From: an uncultured Lutibacter sp.
GTDB lineage: Bacteria > Bacteroidota > Bacteroidia > Flavobacteriales > Flavobacteriaceae
Direction of reading: 5' to 3'
DNA length: 64,000 nucleotides
Assembly (NCBI RefSeq): GCF_947495725.1
Contig: NZ_CANLZZ010000004.1
Location: 310,001-374,000, forward strand
The notes under the pieces were generated by a model that was not told the origin of the DNA, searched no databases, and worked only from the letters and a program-made list of their open reading frames with translations. Positions 33,225 to 42,827 of this stretch are shown in pieces. The position numbers were made by a program, and so were the translations under genes. The stretch's first letter is position 1, and each line of letters opens with the position of its first letter.

Positions 33225-33935
33225 ATGAAAAAACTCACACTACTATTAATATTCGCTATATCTATTAGCTGTTCAAAAAAAGAAATAAAAATCCCAACAT
33301 TAGCTATTAATGGAATTCAGGAAGTACACGACCACTCTCAGGTTTGGATGTTTTTAAAAATTGAAGACAATGATACTATTGCTGATATAAACAGAAAAAA
33401 TACTATCAGCTCAACCAACTGGATTTATAACATTGATAAAAATCTACCTCTAAAATCCATAATTCCTTCTATAAATAAATTAAAACACAAACATGCTAAT
33501 GGAATTCATTCAAAAGAAGGCAAGCATGATTATTTTAGCTACTCAGATACTATTTCTAAAAAACTTTCTTTTATTGAATTTGATAAAACAACATTTATTA
33601 CCGACAGCGTTTTATCTAAAACTTTTATTAAAGAAAACAGCCAAGACTATAGTAATTACAACAACATAAGCTTAACTTTCAATCCAACAAACACTTGGGT
33701 TAATGATGCAAAAATGGAAAACGGAGAATTCAAAGAAACCCTGCTTCAATTTGTTGAATTTTCTGCTGAAGGTAATCAAACAATGCTACATTTAAATTTT
33801 AATCAAAACCTCAGGTACAAGGATTATCTGCTATATTTAACCCAAATACAATCGTTAAGGAATAACGCAATTTTAACAAATAACATTGAGTTTATTTTCG
33901 ACCCAAATAAAGTTCCCGATTGCGGATGTGATTAA
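33225..33935 (+). CDS. Putative lipoprotein
   Basis: The 236-residue protein starts MKKLTLLLIFAISISC, with Cys16 as lipidation site. The mature part is hydrophilic: IQEVHDHSQVWMFLK at about 28-42, INKLKHKHANGIHSKEGK at about 86-103, and a Cys-containing tail VPDCGCD. I do not recognise a family. It lies 5 bp after folP, and cdaA follows 48 bp later, so it is likely in the same operon. Confidence 0.7.
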   Translation: MKKLTLLLIFAISISCSKKEIKIPTLAINGIQEVHDHSQVWMFLKIEDNDTIADINRKNTISSTNWIYNIDKNLPLKSIIPSINKLKHKHANGIHSKEGKHDYFSYSDTISKKLSFIEFDKTTFITDSVLSKTFIKENSQDYSNYNNISLTFNPTNTWVNDAKMENGEFKETLLQFVEFSAEGNQTMLHLNFNQNLRYKDYLLYLTQIQSLRNNAILTNNIEFIFDPNKVPDCGCD

Positions 33936-33983
33936 GCAACCAATATGTAATCTTTTTCCTATTTTTACAAAAAAAATAAACTA

Positions 33984-34757
33984 ATGCTAGACTTTTTAGA
34001 CTTTACTTTTCTTGATGCACTAGACATAGTATTAGTTGCTCTTTTGCTGTATTACATATATAAACTTTTAAAAGGAACTGTTGCTATTAATATTTTTATT
34101 GGTATTGCGTTGGTGGTTTTAATTTGGAAAATTACTCAAGCCTTACAAATGGAAATGCTTAGCGGCTTGTTGGGTACTTTAATAAGTGTTGGAGCCATCG
34201 CAGTTCTAATTGTTTTCCAGCCTGAGGTTCGTAAATTTTTATTAATGCTTGGGTCCACAAATTTTTCAAACAAAAGAAATTTTTTAAAACAATTAAAATT
34301 TTTAAATACCGAAATTCATACCAATATGAATGTAGAAACTATTATTGCCGCCTGTGAAGCAATGGCCTCTACAAAAACAGGTGCTTTAATTGTTTTGGAA
34401 AGAACCCATAATTTAGACTTTGTAAAAAATAGTGGTGATATAATGAATGCAGAAATTAATCAACCAATTTTAGAAAGCATTTTCTACAAAAATAGTCCAC
34501 TACACGATGGAGCTCTAATTATTAAAGAAAATTACATAATCGCAACTCGTATAATACTACCATTATCAAAAAAACAACTACCATCTCGGTTCGGCTTAAG
34601 ACATAGAGCTGCAATTGGTATTACTGAAAAAACCGATTGTTTATGTATTGTTGTTTCCGAAGAAACCGGAAAAATTACTTATATTAAAGATGGTGAATTT
34701 GTTCTATATAAAAATACTAATGAATTGATTGAAACTATAAGGTACGATTTAAATTAA
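33984..34757 (+). CDS. cdaA: Diadenylate cyclase CdaA
   Basis: The 257-residue membrane enzyme has three N-terminal transmembrane helices (about 12-30, 34-50 and 60-80) and a DAC domain with the catalytic DGA (175-177) and RHR (206-208) motifs. It makes cyclic di-AMP from two ATP. Cyclic di-AMP controls potassium, osmotic balance and cell-wall state. No CdaR-type partner is seen nearby. Confidence 0.93.
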   Translation: MLDFLDFTFLDALDIVLVALLLYYIYKLLKGTVAINIFIGIALVVLIWKITQALQMEMLSGLLGTLISVGAIAVLIVFQPEVRKFLLMLGSTNFSNKRNFLKQLKFLNTEIHTNMNVETIIAACEAMASTKTGALIVLERTHNLDFVKNSGDIMNAEINQPILESIFYKNSPLHDGALIIKENYIIATRIILPLSKKQLPSRFGLRHRAAIGITEKTDCLCIVVSEETGKITYIKDGEFVLYKNTNELIETIRYDLN

Positions 34758-34765
34758 CTCTAATT

Positions 34766-36529
34766 TTACACAACCTCATTGGCAAATTGCATATCGTATA
34801 AATTTTTATAATAACCTTCTTTCTCTAACAATTCAGCATGAGAACCTTGCTCTACAATTAAACCTTTATCCATTACAATAATTCTATCTGCTTTTTTTAC
34901 GGTAGTTAATCTATGGGCAATAATAATTGAAGTTTGATATTTAGTTATTTTATCTGTTGCCTCTTGAATTAATTTTTCTGAATATGAATCAATTGATGAT
35001 GTTGCTTCATCCAAAATTAACACACTGGGATTACTAACATAGGCTCTTAAAAAGGCTATCAATTGTCGTTGACCAGATGAAAGCATAGCTCCCCGCTCTT
35101 TTACATTGTAATTATAATCGTTTGGTAAACTCATAATAAACTTATGAATTCCAATTTCTTTTGCCGCTTTTTTTACATCATCTAAAGAAACACCCTCTTT
35201 ATTTAAAACAATGTTATTAAAAATGGTATCTGAAAATAAAAAAACATCTTGCAAAACCACTGCAATTTGATTTCTTAAGGACTGTAATGTATATTGAGCA
35301 ATATTATGATTATCAATACAAATTTCACCATTATCTATATCGTAAAAACGATTTACTAAATTAATTATAGTGGATTTTCCCGCTCCGGTGGCACCTACTA
35401 TTGCTACAGTTTCCCCAGCTTTAACGTTAAATGATATACCTTTTAAAACTTCTTCACCTTTTATATAACTAAAACGAACATCTTTAAAAGCTATATCACC
35501 TTTAAAATGCTCGGCAACAACTGTCCCATTTTTTGCAATTCTACTTTCAGTGTCCAATATTTCAAAAATACGATCACCGGCAACCATACCCATTTGCAAA
35601 GTATTAAACTTATCAGCAATTTGTCTTAAAGGTCTAAACAACATTTGAGACATCATAATAAAAGCTACTATTTCACCCGCATTAGTAATTCCTGAATTAA
35701 CAATGTCAATTCCTCCAAACCAAACAATTAAACCTACTGCTATAGAAGTTAACACTTCCGCAATTGGAAAAAATATGGAATAATACCAAACTGTTCTTAT
35801 ATAGGCTTTTTTATGCTTTTCGTTAATTTTTACAAAGTTCTCATATTCTAATTTTTCGCGATTAAACAGTTGAACAATATTCATCCCTGTAACTCTTTCT
35901 TGCACAAAGCCATTTAAATTAGCAACTTGAGTTCTTACTTCTTGAAATGATGATTTAATAGCAATTTGAAATATTTTTGTAGCATATATTAAAATTGGCA
36001 GCACAATAAAAGCAACCAATGCCAGCTTCCAATTAATCAATAGCATTACAATTGCCACTACAAGCATTTTTAATAAATCACTTATAATCATAAACAAACC
36101 TTCACCAAAGAACTGTGCTATTGTTTCGGTATCTGAAACCAAACGTGTAACCAATTTACCCACAGAAGATTTATCGAAATAGGCCATTTTAAATTGCAAC
36201 ATATGATTTTGCAATTTCACTCTAATATCTTTTATAATATGTTGTCCTAGCCAGTTAACTTTGTAGATAAATACAAATTGCAACAAAACTTCCAAAATTA
36301 AAAAACCGCACATTATTAGCGAAAAATTTAACAAACCTACTTTGTCTTTACTCTCGAAGTATGTGTTTATTATTTCTTGAAGCAAAATTGGCTTAGCAAC
36401 AGCTACTACCGAAAGAATAATTGCGGCAAGTGTACTTATAATAAATTCATAACGGTAACTCTTTGCAAAAGACATTAACCTGCTAAATATTTTTAAATCA
36501 AAGGCTTTACCTGTAATTTTTTTACTCAT
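34766..36529 (-). CDS. ABC exporter, fused permease and ATPase
   Basis: The 587-residue half-transporter has six transmembrane helices (about 28-310) and an ATPase domain with Walker A GATGAGKST, the Q-loop segment VLQDVFLFSDT, the signature LSSGQ in GAMLSSGQRQLIAFLRAYV, and Walker B VLILDEATSS. It belongs to the MsbA/Sav1866-like exporter group; lipids or drugs are possible substrates. Its start overlaps the end of truA by 8 bp. Confidence 0.9.
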   Translation of the reverse strand: MSKKITGKAFDLKIFSRLMSFAKSYRYEFIISTLAAIILSVVAVAKPILLQEIINTYFESKDKVGLLNFSLIMCGFLILEVLLQFVFIYKVNWLGQHIIKDIRVKLQNHMLQFKMAYFDKSSVGKLVTRLVSDTETIAQFFGEGLFMIISDLLKMLVVAIVMLLINWKLALVAFIVLPILIYATKIFQIAIKSSFQEVRTQVANLNGFVQERVTGMNIVQLFNREKLEYENFVKINEKHKKAYIRTVWYYSIFFPIAEVLTSIAVGLIVWFGGIDIVNSGITNAGEIVAFIMMSQMLFRPLRQIADKFNTLQMGMVAGDRIFEILDTESRIAKNGTVVAEHFKGDIAFKDVRFSYIKGEEVLKGISFNVKAGETVAIVGATGAGKSTIINLVNRFYDIDNGEICIDNHNIAQYTLQSLRNQIAVVLQDVFLFSDTIFNNIVLNKEGVSLDDVKKAAKEIGIHKFIMSLPNDYNYNVKERGAMLSSGQRQLIAFLRAYVSNPSVLILDEATSSIDSYSEKLIQEATDKITKYQTSIIIAHRLTTVKKADRIIVMDKGLIVEQGSHAELLEKEGYYKNLYDMQFANEVV

Positions 36530-37274
36530 TTATAAATACTTTTTTAGGATACTTTACTTCAGTTAAAAACAAACCGCGTGCAGGAGCCGATGGCCCCGCA
36601 TTTTTCCTATCTTTACTTTCTATTATTTTAATAAAATCTTCAATTGTAATTTTCCCAACTCCAACATCAATTAGAGTACCAACTACGGCGCGCACCATAT
36701 TTCGTAGAAAACGATCGGCCGAAATATGAAAAACTAAATCATTTCCTTTCCTTACCCAAACAGCATTAGTTACATCGCAATTATACGTTTTAACATCAGT
36801 GTTAGAGCGAGAAAAACACTTAAAGTTGGCGAAAGTTAATAAAATTTCAGCCGCTTTATTCATTAATTCAACATTTAACTTTTTATTAATAAGTTGCCAG
36901 GTTGTATCTGTTAAAAAAGGATTTTTACCAAAATAAATACGGTATTCATAGCTTCTACTAAGTGCATCAAACCTTGCATGCGCATCGTCAAATACTTTAA
37001 AAATATTAAGCACCGCAATATCAATAGGTAGTAATGAGTTCATTTTATATAAAAATTCATTAGAATCAATTGAAGCATCATAGTCGAAATGAGCAAACAA
37101 TTGTTGAGCATGTACGCCAGAATCTGTTCTTCCTGCTCCAACAACATTAATATCACATCTTAATATCGTTGTTAAAACCTTATTAATTAATTCTTGAATT
37201 GTTATAGCATTTGGCTGTAATTGCCATCCATGATAATTTGTTCCTTTATATGCTATTTCTATAAAATATCTCAA
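36522..37274 (-). CDS. truA: tRNA pseudouridine synthase A
   Basis: The 250-residue enzyme converts U38-U40 in many tRNAs to pseudouridine. The catalytic Asp51 lies in GAGRTDSGVHAQQ, and SRSYEYRIYFGKNPF and RFLRNMVRAVVGTLI are further signatures. Its length is typical. A -7 box directly upstream overlaps that of the divergent phosphodiesterase gene. Confidence 0.94.
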   Translation of the reverse strand: MRYFIEIAYKGTNYHGWQLQPNAITIQELINKVLTTILRCDINVVGAGRTDSGVHAQQLFAHFDYDASIDSNEFLYKMNSLLPIDIAVLNIFKVFDDAHARFDALSRSYEYRIYFGKNPFLTDTTWQLINKKLNVELMNKAAEILLTFANFKCFSRSNTDVKTYNCDVTNAVWVRKGNDLVFHISADRFLRNMVRAVVGTLIDVGVGKITIEDFIKIIESKDRKNAGPSAPARGLFLTEVKYPKKVFINE

Positions 37275-37283
37275 TTGAAATGC

Positions 37284-37307
37284 TAATTTTGTACGACTGC
37301 AAATATA
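37284..37307. promoter_or_regulatory. Facing promoters of truA and the phosphodiesterase gene
   Basis: TAATTTTG at 37284-37291 (plus strand) and TATATTTG at 37300-37307 (minus strand) both match TAnnTTTG. They point toward each other with 8 bp between them, so the two transcripts would overlap slightly at their 5' ends. Confidence 0.55.
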
Positions 37308-37340
37308 ATGCTTATTTGTGAGTTTAAATTTTCAATAAGA

Positions 37341-37835
37341 ATGAAAAAAATTATTTTACTTTCCGATACGCACAGTTTTATAGATGACCAAATACTTAAG
37401 TATATTAAAAAAGCAGACGAAGTTTGGCACGCTGGAGATATTGGAAGTATTGAGGTTGCTGATATCATTTCTAAATTAAAACCATTAAAGGCTGTTTACG
37501 GAAACATTGATAATAGCACTATTAGATCTGAATTTCCGTTAGATAATAAGTTCGAAACAGAAGGTGTTTCTGTTTGGATTACCCACATTGGAGGTTACCC
37601 AAACAAGTATGATTTTAGAGTAAAAGATGAACTTATCGCAAATCCTCCTAAAATTTTTATAAGCGGGCATTCACATATTTTAAAAGTAATTTATGATAAA
37701 AAATTAAACCTGCTGCATTTAAACCCTGGCGCCGCTGGTAAAAGTGGCTTTCATAAAGTAAGAACAATGCTTCGTTTTCAAATTTCAAAAGGAAATATTT
37801 CTAATTTAGAAATTATTGAATTAGAAAAACGTTAA
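37341..37835 (+). CDS. YfcE/MJ0936-type metallophosphodiesterase
   Basis: From ATG 37341 the product has 164 residues; an 11-codon extension upstream overlaps the promoters and is unlikely. Motifs of the calcineurin-like YfcE/MJ0936 family appear in order: LLSDTHSF, WHAGDIGS, VYGNID, THIGG and SGHSHI. The family hydrolyses phosphodiesters in a metal-dependent way; the natural substrate is unknown. The 3' end overlaps the convergent kinase gene by 4 bp. Confidence 0.9.
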   Translation: MKKIILLSDTHSFIDDQILKYIKKADEVWHAGDIGSIEVADIISKLKPLKAVYGNIDNSTIRSEFPLDNKFETEGVSVWITHIGGYPNKYDFRVKDELIANPPKIFISGHSHILKVIYDKKLNLLHLNPGAAGKSGFHKVRTMLRFQISKGNISNLEIIELEKR

Positions 37836-39538
37836 TTCTCAATTGGAACAGAAATAAAAATTTGAGTTCCTTCTTTTGAAGAATTTACTTCTATTGTACC
37901 GTATAAAACTTTTATTCTAGCTTTAACTTGATTTAAACCAATTCCTGCTTTACCCGAAATTCCCTTAGCGTCAAAACCAACTCCATTATCAGAAACATTT
38001 ATAATTAAATTTGCATCTAACTGCTCTAATGAAATAATCCCTTTTTTTGCTTTACTATGCTTTAAAATATTATTAACACATTCATTTATAATATTAAACA
38101 TTTTAATTTCAAAATTTTCTGAAAATCTACCTATATCTTTAGATATACAAATTAAACTAATACTTGAATTTGATGATTTTTCACACAAATCTTGAACTGC
38201 TACTGATAATCCAAATTTTACAAGTACTGATGATATTAAGTTGTGCGACAAATCTCTAATTTGCTCTGAAGCTTCATCTAATATTTGTTGAGCTTTTTCA
38301 ATTTCAGTTGGAACATTTTCCTTTAATTTCTTTTTACTTGCATACAAATGTAAATTTGTTGCAGATAGTAAGGCACTAACATTATCATGAAGTACATTAG
38401 CAATCTTTTTTCGTTCTTCAAGTCTCCCATCTAAAGTAGCCGCTAAAATTTTTGATTGATTATCGGTTTTTATTTTTTCAATTTTATTCTGACTTAAAAG
38501 CTGCTCTTGATTTATTTGTAATACGTGATTTCTCTTGTTTAACTTATACAATTTATGTAAAAAATAAACGCCTAATAACAGTATTATTACTGCTATACTT
38601 AGGCCAAAAGTTAAATACTCTGCATCCTTTCTTTTGGCTTTTTCAATTTCTTTTTCCTTTTCTTTCTTCTCTAAATTATATTCAGATTGTATAACCGCAA
38701 TTTCCTTATACTTTAACTCCTTTTGTAAAGAATCATTAAGTGAAAAATATTTATCCTGATATTCAAATGCTTTTTTATAATCTTTTAGTTTGCTATATGC
38801 ATACGCCATATTTATATATGACTTATTTCTAGTTTGTTTTTGTAAATCTTCTTGTCCAAAACCTACTAAATCAAATGCCTTTTGAAAAGTTTCTAAAGCA
38901 TTCGTGTATTTCCCTTGCATATAATAAACACTCCCAATATTGTTTAAAATTCCTGCTTCAATATCTTTGTTCCCAAGAATTTTTTGAAAATTGGCTGCTA
39001 TTTTAAAATATTTAATTGCACTATCGTAATCACCATTTAAATAAAATATGCCTGATAAATTTGAATATAATTTTGCTTTTAAATCCTCGTTATCTACTAC
39101 TTTTTCACCAACTTCAACTGCTTTTTCATAAAAAACTTTTGCAGAATCAATTTGACTATCTCTTTGAAAATTTCCTCCTTTTTTAAAAAAAACATATTCT
39201 AGGTTTCTAAGATCATCAGAAATTAAAGGAATAACTTCGTTAAAAATTGATGTGGATTTTTTATAATCTCCATTTTCTCTATAAATATCAGCAAGTAAAA
39301 TTTTTGCCTCAATAACCTTTTTATTTTCTTTAGTTATTTTTACTTCTTCAATATATTTATATAATTTCTCTAAAGCCTCTTCACTTTTGCCATCTTCTAA
39401 AAGTTTTTTAATAAGTTTTAAGCTTCCATTATCAGATTCTAAATAATTAAAATGTTCATAATCAAACTTAAAATTAGCGGCTGCTACATGGTTTATCCCT
39501 AAAAAAAGTATTAGAAAACAATATAAAACTTTATACAT
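37832..39538 (-). CDS. TPR-containing sensor histidine kinase
   Basis: The 568-residue protein has a signal peptide (about 1-20), a periplasmic region of tetratricopeptide repeats (roughly 50-290, for example GDYDSAIKYFKIAANFQKIL and GKYTNALETFQKAFDLVG), one transmembrane helix at about 307-327, a coiled coil, and a HisKA_3/HATPase_c kinase core. The phospho-acceptor is in KIANVLHDNVSALL, and the ATP-binding part shows NVSDNGVGFD. It pairs with the NarL-type regulator encoded 21 bp upstream. The stimulus is unknown; the TPRs may sense periplasmic proteins or peptides. Confidence 0.88.
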   Translation of the reverse strand: MYKVLYCFLILFLGINHVAAANFKFDYEHFNYLESDNGSLKLIKKLLEDGKSEEALEKLYKYIEEVKITKENKKVIEAKILLADIYRENGDYKKSTSIFNEVIPLISDDLRNLEYVFFKKGGNFQRDSQIDSAKVFYEKAVEVGEKVVDNEDLKAKLYSNLSGIFYLNGDYDSAIKYFKIAANFQKILGNKDIEAGILNNIGSVYYMQGKYTNALETFQKAFDLVGFGQEDLQKQTRNKSYINMAYAYSKLKDYKKAFEYQDKYFSLNDSLQKELKYKEIAVIQSEYNLEKKEKEKEIEKAKRKDAEYLTFGLSIAVIILLLGVYFLHKLYKLNKRNHVLQINQEQLLSQNKIEKIKTDNQSKILAATLDGRLEERKKIANVLHDNVSALLSATNLHLYASKKKLKENVPTEIEKAQQILDEASEQIRDLSHNLISSVLVKFGLSVAVQDLCEKSSNSSISLICISKDIGRFSENFEIKMFNIINECVNNILKHSKAKKGIISLEQLDANLIINVSDNGVGFDAKGISGKAGIGLNQVKARIKVLYGTIEVNSSKEGTQIFISVPIEN

Positions 39539-39559
39539 AATTGAAAAAATAGCTAAATA

Positions 39560-40219
39560 TTAAACAATATTGTGTTTCATTGCATAAATAGCCAACCCAA
39601 CAACATTTTTAACTTTCAACTTATTTATTAAATTTTTTCGATGAGTTTCAACAGTATTAACACTAATATGAAGTTTAGCACTTATTTCTTTTGAATTCAT
39701 TTCCTTACAAATTAATTTTAGCACATCTATTTCTCTTGGAGTTAGCGCACTAAAAAAAGTTCCATCTTGAGAAATTTCTTCAATGCTAGATGGGTTTGTT
39801 GAAAATGTAAGAAGTAGTTTTTCTTTAATACTATCGCTAAAATATTGTTTTCCACTATAAACATCATTTATTGCATTAACAATGCTATGTCCCGCACATT
39901 TTTTTGCTAAAAAACCACGTGCGCCAATTTTTAAAACCTCTTTAATTAATTTAGAATCATCGTAACTAGACAACACAATAACACTTTGTTGTAAACCTTT
40001 ACTTAAGAAGCTTTTTAAAACAGAAATTCCATCAATCTTTGGCATATTAATATCTAAAATTAAAATATCTGCCTTATGATTATCAAACCAACTCAATACT
40101 TCTTCTCCATTGAGCGAAGTACCAACAATTTCAATATTTTCTTCTGATGATAATACTGCAACCAAACCATCAATTAACAATTGATGGTCATCGGCAATAT
40201 GAACTGTTATCTTTCTCAT
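39560..40219 (-). CDS. NarL/FixJ-family response regulator
   Basis: The 219-residue regulator has a receiver domain with phosphorylation site Asp56 (ILILDINMP) and acidic Asp10/Asp11, and a LuxR-type helix-turn-helix at about 150-212 (LTPREIDVLKLICKEMNSKE, then VNTVETHRKNL). It is the partner of the TPR-type kinase downstream, 21 bp away. Confidence 0.92.
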   Translation of the reverse strand: MRKITVHIADDHQLLIDGLVAVLSSEENIEIVGTSLNGEEVLSWFDNHKADILILDINMPKIDGISVLKSFLSKGLQQSVIVLSSYDDSKLIKEVLKIGARGFLAKKCAGHSIVNAINDVYSGKQYFSDSIKEKLLLTFSTNPSSIEEISQDGTFFSALTPREIDVLKLICKEMNSKEISAKLHISVNTVETHRKNLINKLKVKNVVGLAIYAMKHNIV

Positions 40220-40311
40220 AAATTTCCCTTTGCAAATATATTATTTAATAAAATCCCATACCATACTTAAAAGTAATGAAATTTATCCATCACGGAAAAC
40301 CGTTAGAAACA

Positions 40312-40345
40312 AAAAACCATTTTAATTAAAATTAAAATGGTTTTT
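40312..40345 (-). terminator. Terminator after the DUF4293 gene
   Basis: AAAAACCATTTTAAT (40312-40326) and ATTAAAATGGTTTTT (40331-40345) are perfectly complementary around TAAA, and T/A runs on both sides allow use in either direction. It sits 29 bp beyond the DUF4293 stop. Confidence 0.75.
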
Positions 40346-40373
40346 CTGCACTAAATATACTAAGATGTTAGGT

Positions 40374-40808
40374 TTACCGCAATCTGTCGACAGATTTTAC
40401 AAGCTCCTCATCCTTTTTAATTGCTTTATTAGCCATTACAACTAATAGTATCGTTAAAATTGGAATAAGCAACCCAATACCCTTCTCCGAAACTTCCATT
40501 TCTCCAGATAAGTTTTGTGCAAAATATACGAGCACACCTAATAAAATAAAGTTGATCAAAATTGAAAGACGTCCCAAAACAAATTGTAGTTGTCTTTTTT
40601 TATATTGAAATACCGCAATTAATGTTATTAAAGATGATACTAAAAACAATAATGTAATTAATTTCAATAACATACTATCGGTATTAAAGGAATCTGTAGC
40701 AAAATACTTATTTCCCTCTTCAGTAACCCATAAATTCAAGAAGAAAATTAACCCTCCCGAAAATAAAGTTGCTAATAACAAGTAAATAGTTTGTATCCTT
40801 TGAATCAT
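40374..40808 (-). CDS. DUF4293 membrane protein
   Basis: From ATG 40808 (MIQRIQTIYLLLATLF) the product has 144 residues. A longer frame exists, but a -7 box at 40826-40833 lies inside it. Four transmembrane helices are visible at about 7-27, 48-66, 77-97 and 104-122, with a charged tail ending VKSVDRLR. DUF4293 is a Bacteroidota-specific family of unknown function found next to rho, as here, where the two genes are divergent. Confidence 0.85.
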   Translation of the reverse strand: MIQRIQTIYLLLATLFSGGLIFFLNLWVTEEGNKYFATDSFNTDSMLLKLITLLFLVSSLITLIAVFQYKKRQLQFVLGRLSILINFILLGVLVYFAQNLSGEMEVSEKGIGLLIPILTILLVVMANKAIKKDEELVKSVDRLR

Positions 40809-40825
40809 AATAAATTGATGGATTG

Positions 40826-40833
40826 CAAAAATA
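40826..40833 (-). promoter_or_regulatory. -7 box of the DUF4293 gene
   Basis: TATTTTTG on the minus strand matches TAnnTTTG 17 bp before ATG 40808, giving a leader of about 10 nt and excluding the longer reading frame. Confidence 0.6.
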
Positions 40834-40879
40834 CATTTTATTTTTAAAGTTCTAAACATTATTATGTGAAATATTTTCA

Positions 40880-40887
40880 TATATTTG
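40880..40887 (+). promoter_or_regulatory. -7 box upstream of rho
   Basis: TATATTTG is an exact TAnnTTTG match on the plus strand. If used, the rho mRNA has a leader of about 130 nt, long for this genome; rho is autoregulated by early termination in E. coli, so a regulatory leader is conceivable. Confidence 0.5.
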
Positions 40888-41024
40888 CATATCAATTGAC
40901 TCTTACAAAGCAATTCGACTACAATTAAAACAACTAACCATCATTTAGTTTACTCACAATAAAATTCTTAGAAAGAATAACATATTACGTACGTTTATAA
41001 AAACAATAATTACAAAATAACATA

Positions 41025-42752
41025 ATGTTTGAAATTTCCCAACTAAAGGAGAAAACTCTTGTTGAGCTACAAGAGATAGCAAAAACAATTGGAGCTAAAA
41101 AATATAGCCAGCTTAAAAAATTAGATTTAGTATATTTAATTTTAGATATTCAAGCTTCTACGCCTTCCAAAGTTCTTAAAAAAGAACCTACAAATAGTGA
41201 TAACAAACCGAAGCGTAAAAGAATTACTAAAAAAGTTCCTGTAAAAAAGGAATCTTCTCCTGCTAATACTGATAAGCCTAAACAAAATGAAAAAGTTATT
41301 GAAGCAAATGCTGTTCCAATAACAAAAGAAATTAAGCCTAATTTACCTAAAGAGGCTAATGGAGAAACTCCTAAAGAAACTCCTAAAGAAACTCCTAAAG
41401 GTAAACCTAATCAACAACCAAAAAAGGCTATTTCTAATTCTGAAGCAACATCAAAAACAGCTACAAGAGAGGCTAAACAACAAGTTAAGCAACCTGCAAA
41501 ACAACAGACTAAACAACCTCACAAACAACAAAATCCGAATCAACAAAATAGAGGTAAACAACAAAATCCTAATCAACAAAAGGATCAAAAAGATTCTCGA
41601 AAAAACAACAATCGCTACAGAGATCCCGATTATGAATTTGACGGAATTATCGAAAGCGAGGGTGTACTAGAAATGATGCCTGATGGATACGGTTTTTTAC
41701 GTTCATCTGATTACAATTATTTATCTTCGCCAGATGATATTTATTTATCTCAATCTCAAATAAAACTATTTGGATTAAAAACTGGTGATACTGTTAAGGG
41801 AGTTGTACGCCCACCAAAGGAAGGAGAAAAATATTTCCCTTTAATACGCGTTTCAAAAATTAATGGATTAAATCCAAATGTTGTAAGGGATCGTGTTTCT
41901 TTTGAGCACTTAACGCCCTTATTTCCAGAGGAAAAATTTAATTTAGCAGGGAGATCAAATACACTCTCTACTAGAATAATGGATTTATTTTGCCCAATTG
42001 GAAAAGGTCAAAGAGGTATGATTGTTTCTCAACCTAAAACGGGTAAAACAATGTTATTAAAAGACATTGCTAACTCTATTGCATCGAACCATCCTGAAGT
42101 TTATCAAATAATCTTATTAATTGATGAAAGACCAGAAGAGGTTACAGATATGCAACGAAGCGTTAGAGGTGAAGTGGTAGCTTCTACTTTTGATGAACCT
42201 GCAGATAAACATGTAAAAGTTGCCAATATTGTATTAGAAAAAGCAAAGCGATTGGTTGAATGCGGTCATGATGTTGTTATACTTTTAGATTCAATTACTC
42301 GTTTAGCAAGAGCATACAATACTGTTGCGCCTGCATCTGGGAAAATTTTATCGGGTGGTATTGATGCTAATGCTTTACATAAACCAAAAAGATTTTTTGG
42401 AGCCGCACGTAACATAGAAAATGGTGGTTCTTTATCTATTATTGCAACTGCATTGACTGAAACTGGATCGAAAATGGATGAAGTTATTTTTGAAGAGTTT
42501 AAGGGTACAGGTAATATGGAGCTTCAATTAGAAAGAAATATTGCTAACCGTAGAATTTATCCTGCTATTGATTTGGTAAAATCCAGTACAAGAAGAGATG
42601 ATTTATTATTAGACCCAAAAACTGTTAAACGCATGTGGGTACTAAGAAAATATTTAGCAGATATGAATCCTGTTGAGGCAATGGAATTTATTAAAGATAA
42701 AATTCAATTTACCACTTCAAATGAAGAATTTTTAATATCTATGAACGGATAA
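41025..42752 (+). CDS. rho: Transcription termination factor Rho with disordered insert
   Basis: The 575-residue protein has the Rho N-terminal domain ([20 protein letters not shown] at about 3-22), a disordered region at about 50-205 rich in Lys, Gln, Asn and Pro ([20 protein letters not shown]), the RNA-binding cold-shock-like domain (about 212-285, [16 protein letters not shown]), and the RecA-like ATPase with Walker A QPKTGKTM and the segment [13 protein letters not shown]. coli Rho has 419 residues and lacks the insert. In the insert KETP is repeated (codons near 41369-41401). A strong intrinsic terminator follows. Confidence 0.95.
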   Translation: MFEISQLKEKTLVELQEIAKTIGAKKYSQLKKLDLVYLILDIQASTPSKVLKKEPTNSDNKPKRKRITKKVPVKKESSPANTDKPKQNEKVIEANAVPITKEIKPNLPKEANGETPKETPKETPKGKPNQQPKKAISNSEATSKTATREAKQQVKQPAKQQTKQPHKQQNPNQQNRGKQQNPNQQKDQKDSRKNNNRYRDPDYEFDGIIESEGVLEMMPDGYGFLRSSDYNYLSSPDDIYLSQSQIKLFGLKTGDTVKGVVRPPKEGEKYFPLIRVSKINGLNPNVVRDRVSFEHLTPLFPEEKFNLAGRSNTLSTRIMDLFCPIGKGQRGMIVSQPKTGKTMLLKDIANSIASNHPEVYQIILLIDERPEEVTDMQRSVRGEVVASTFDEPADKHVKVANIVLEKAKRLVECGHDVVILLDSITRLARAYNTVAPASGKILSGGIDANALHKPKRFFGAARNIENGGSLSIIATALTETGSKMDEVIFEEFKGTGNMELQLERNIANRRIYPAIDLVKSSTRRDDLLLDPKTVKRMWVLRKYLADMNPVEAMEFIKDKIQFTTSNEEFLISMNG

Positions 42753-42766
42753 CTTAAAACCTCATA

Positions 42767-42804
42767 TCATAAAAAAAGCGAGCTAATGCTCGCTTTTTTT
42801 ATGA
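42767..42804. terminator. Terminator between rho and the PPIase gene
   Basis: AAAAAAAGCGAGC (42771-42783) and GCTCGCTTTTTTT (42788-42800) pair perfectly around TAAT, with four more flanking pairs. It serves both convergent genes. Confidence 0.9.
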
Positions 42805-42827
42805 TTCAATTTATGTACATTTATAAA

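Noticed and set aside
41359-41670. 103-codon frame inside rho
   Set aside because: It is an alternate-frame reading of the low-complexity Q/N/K insert.
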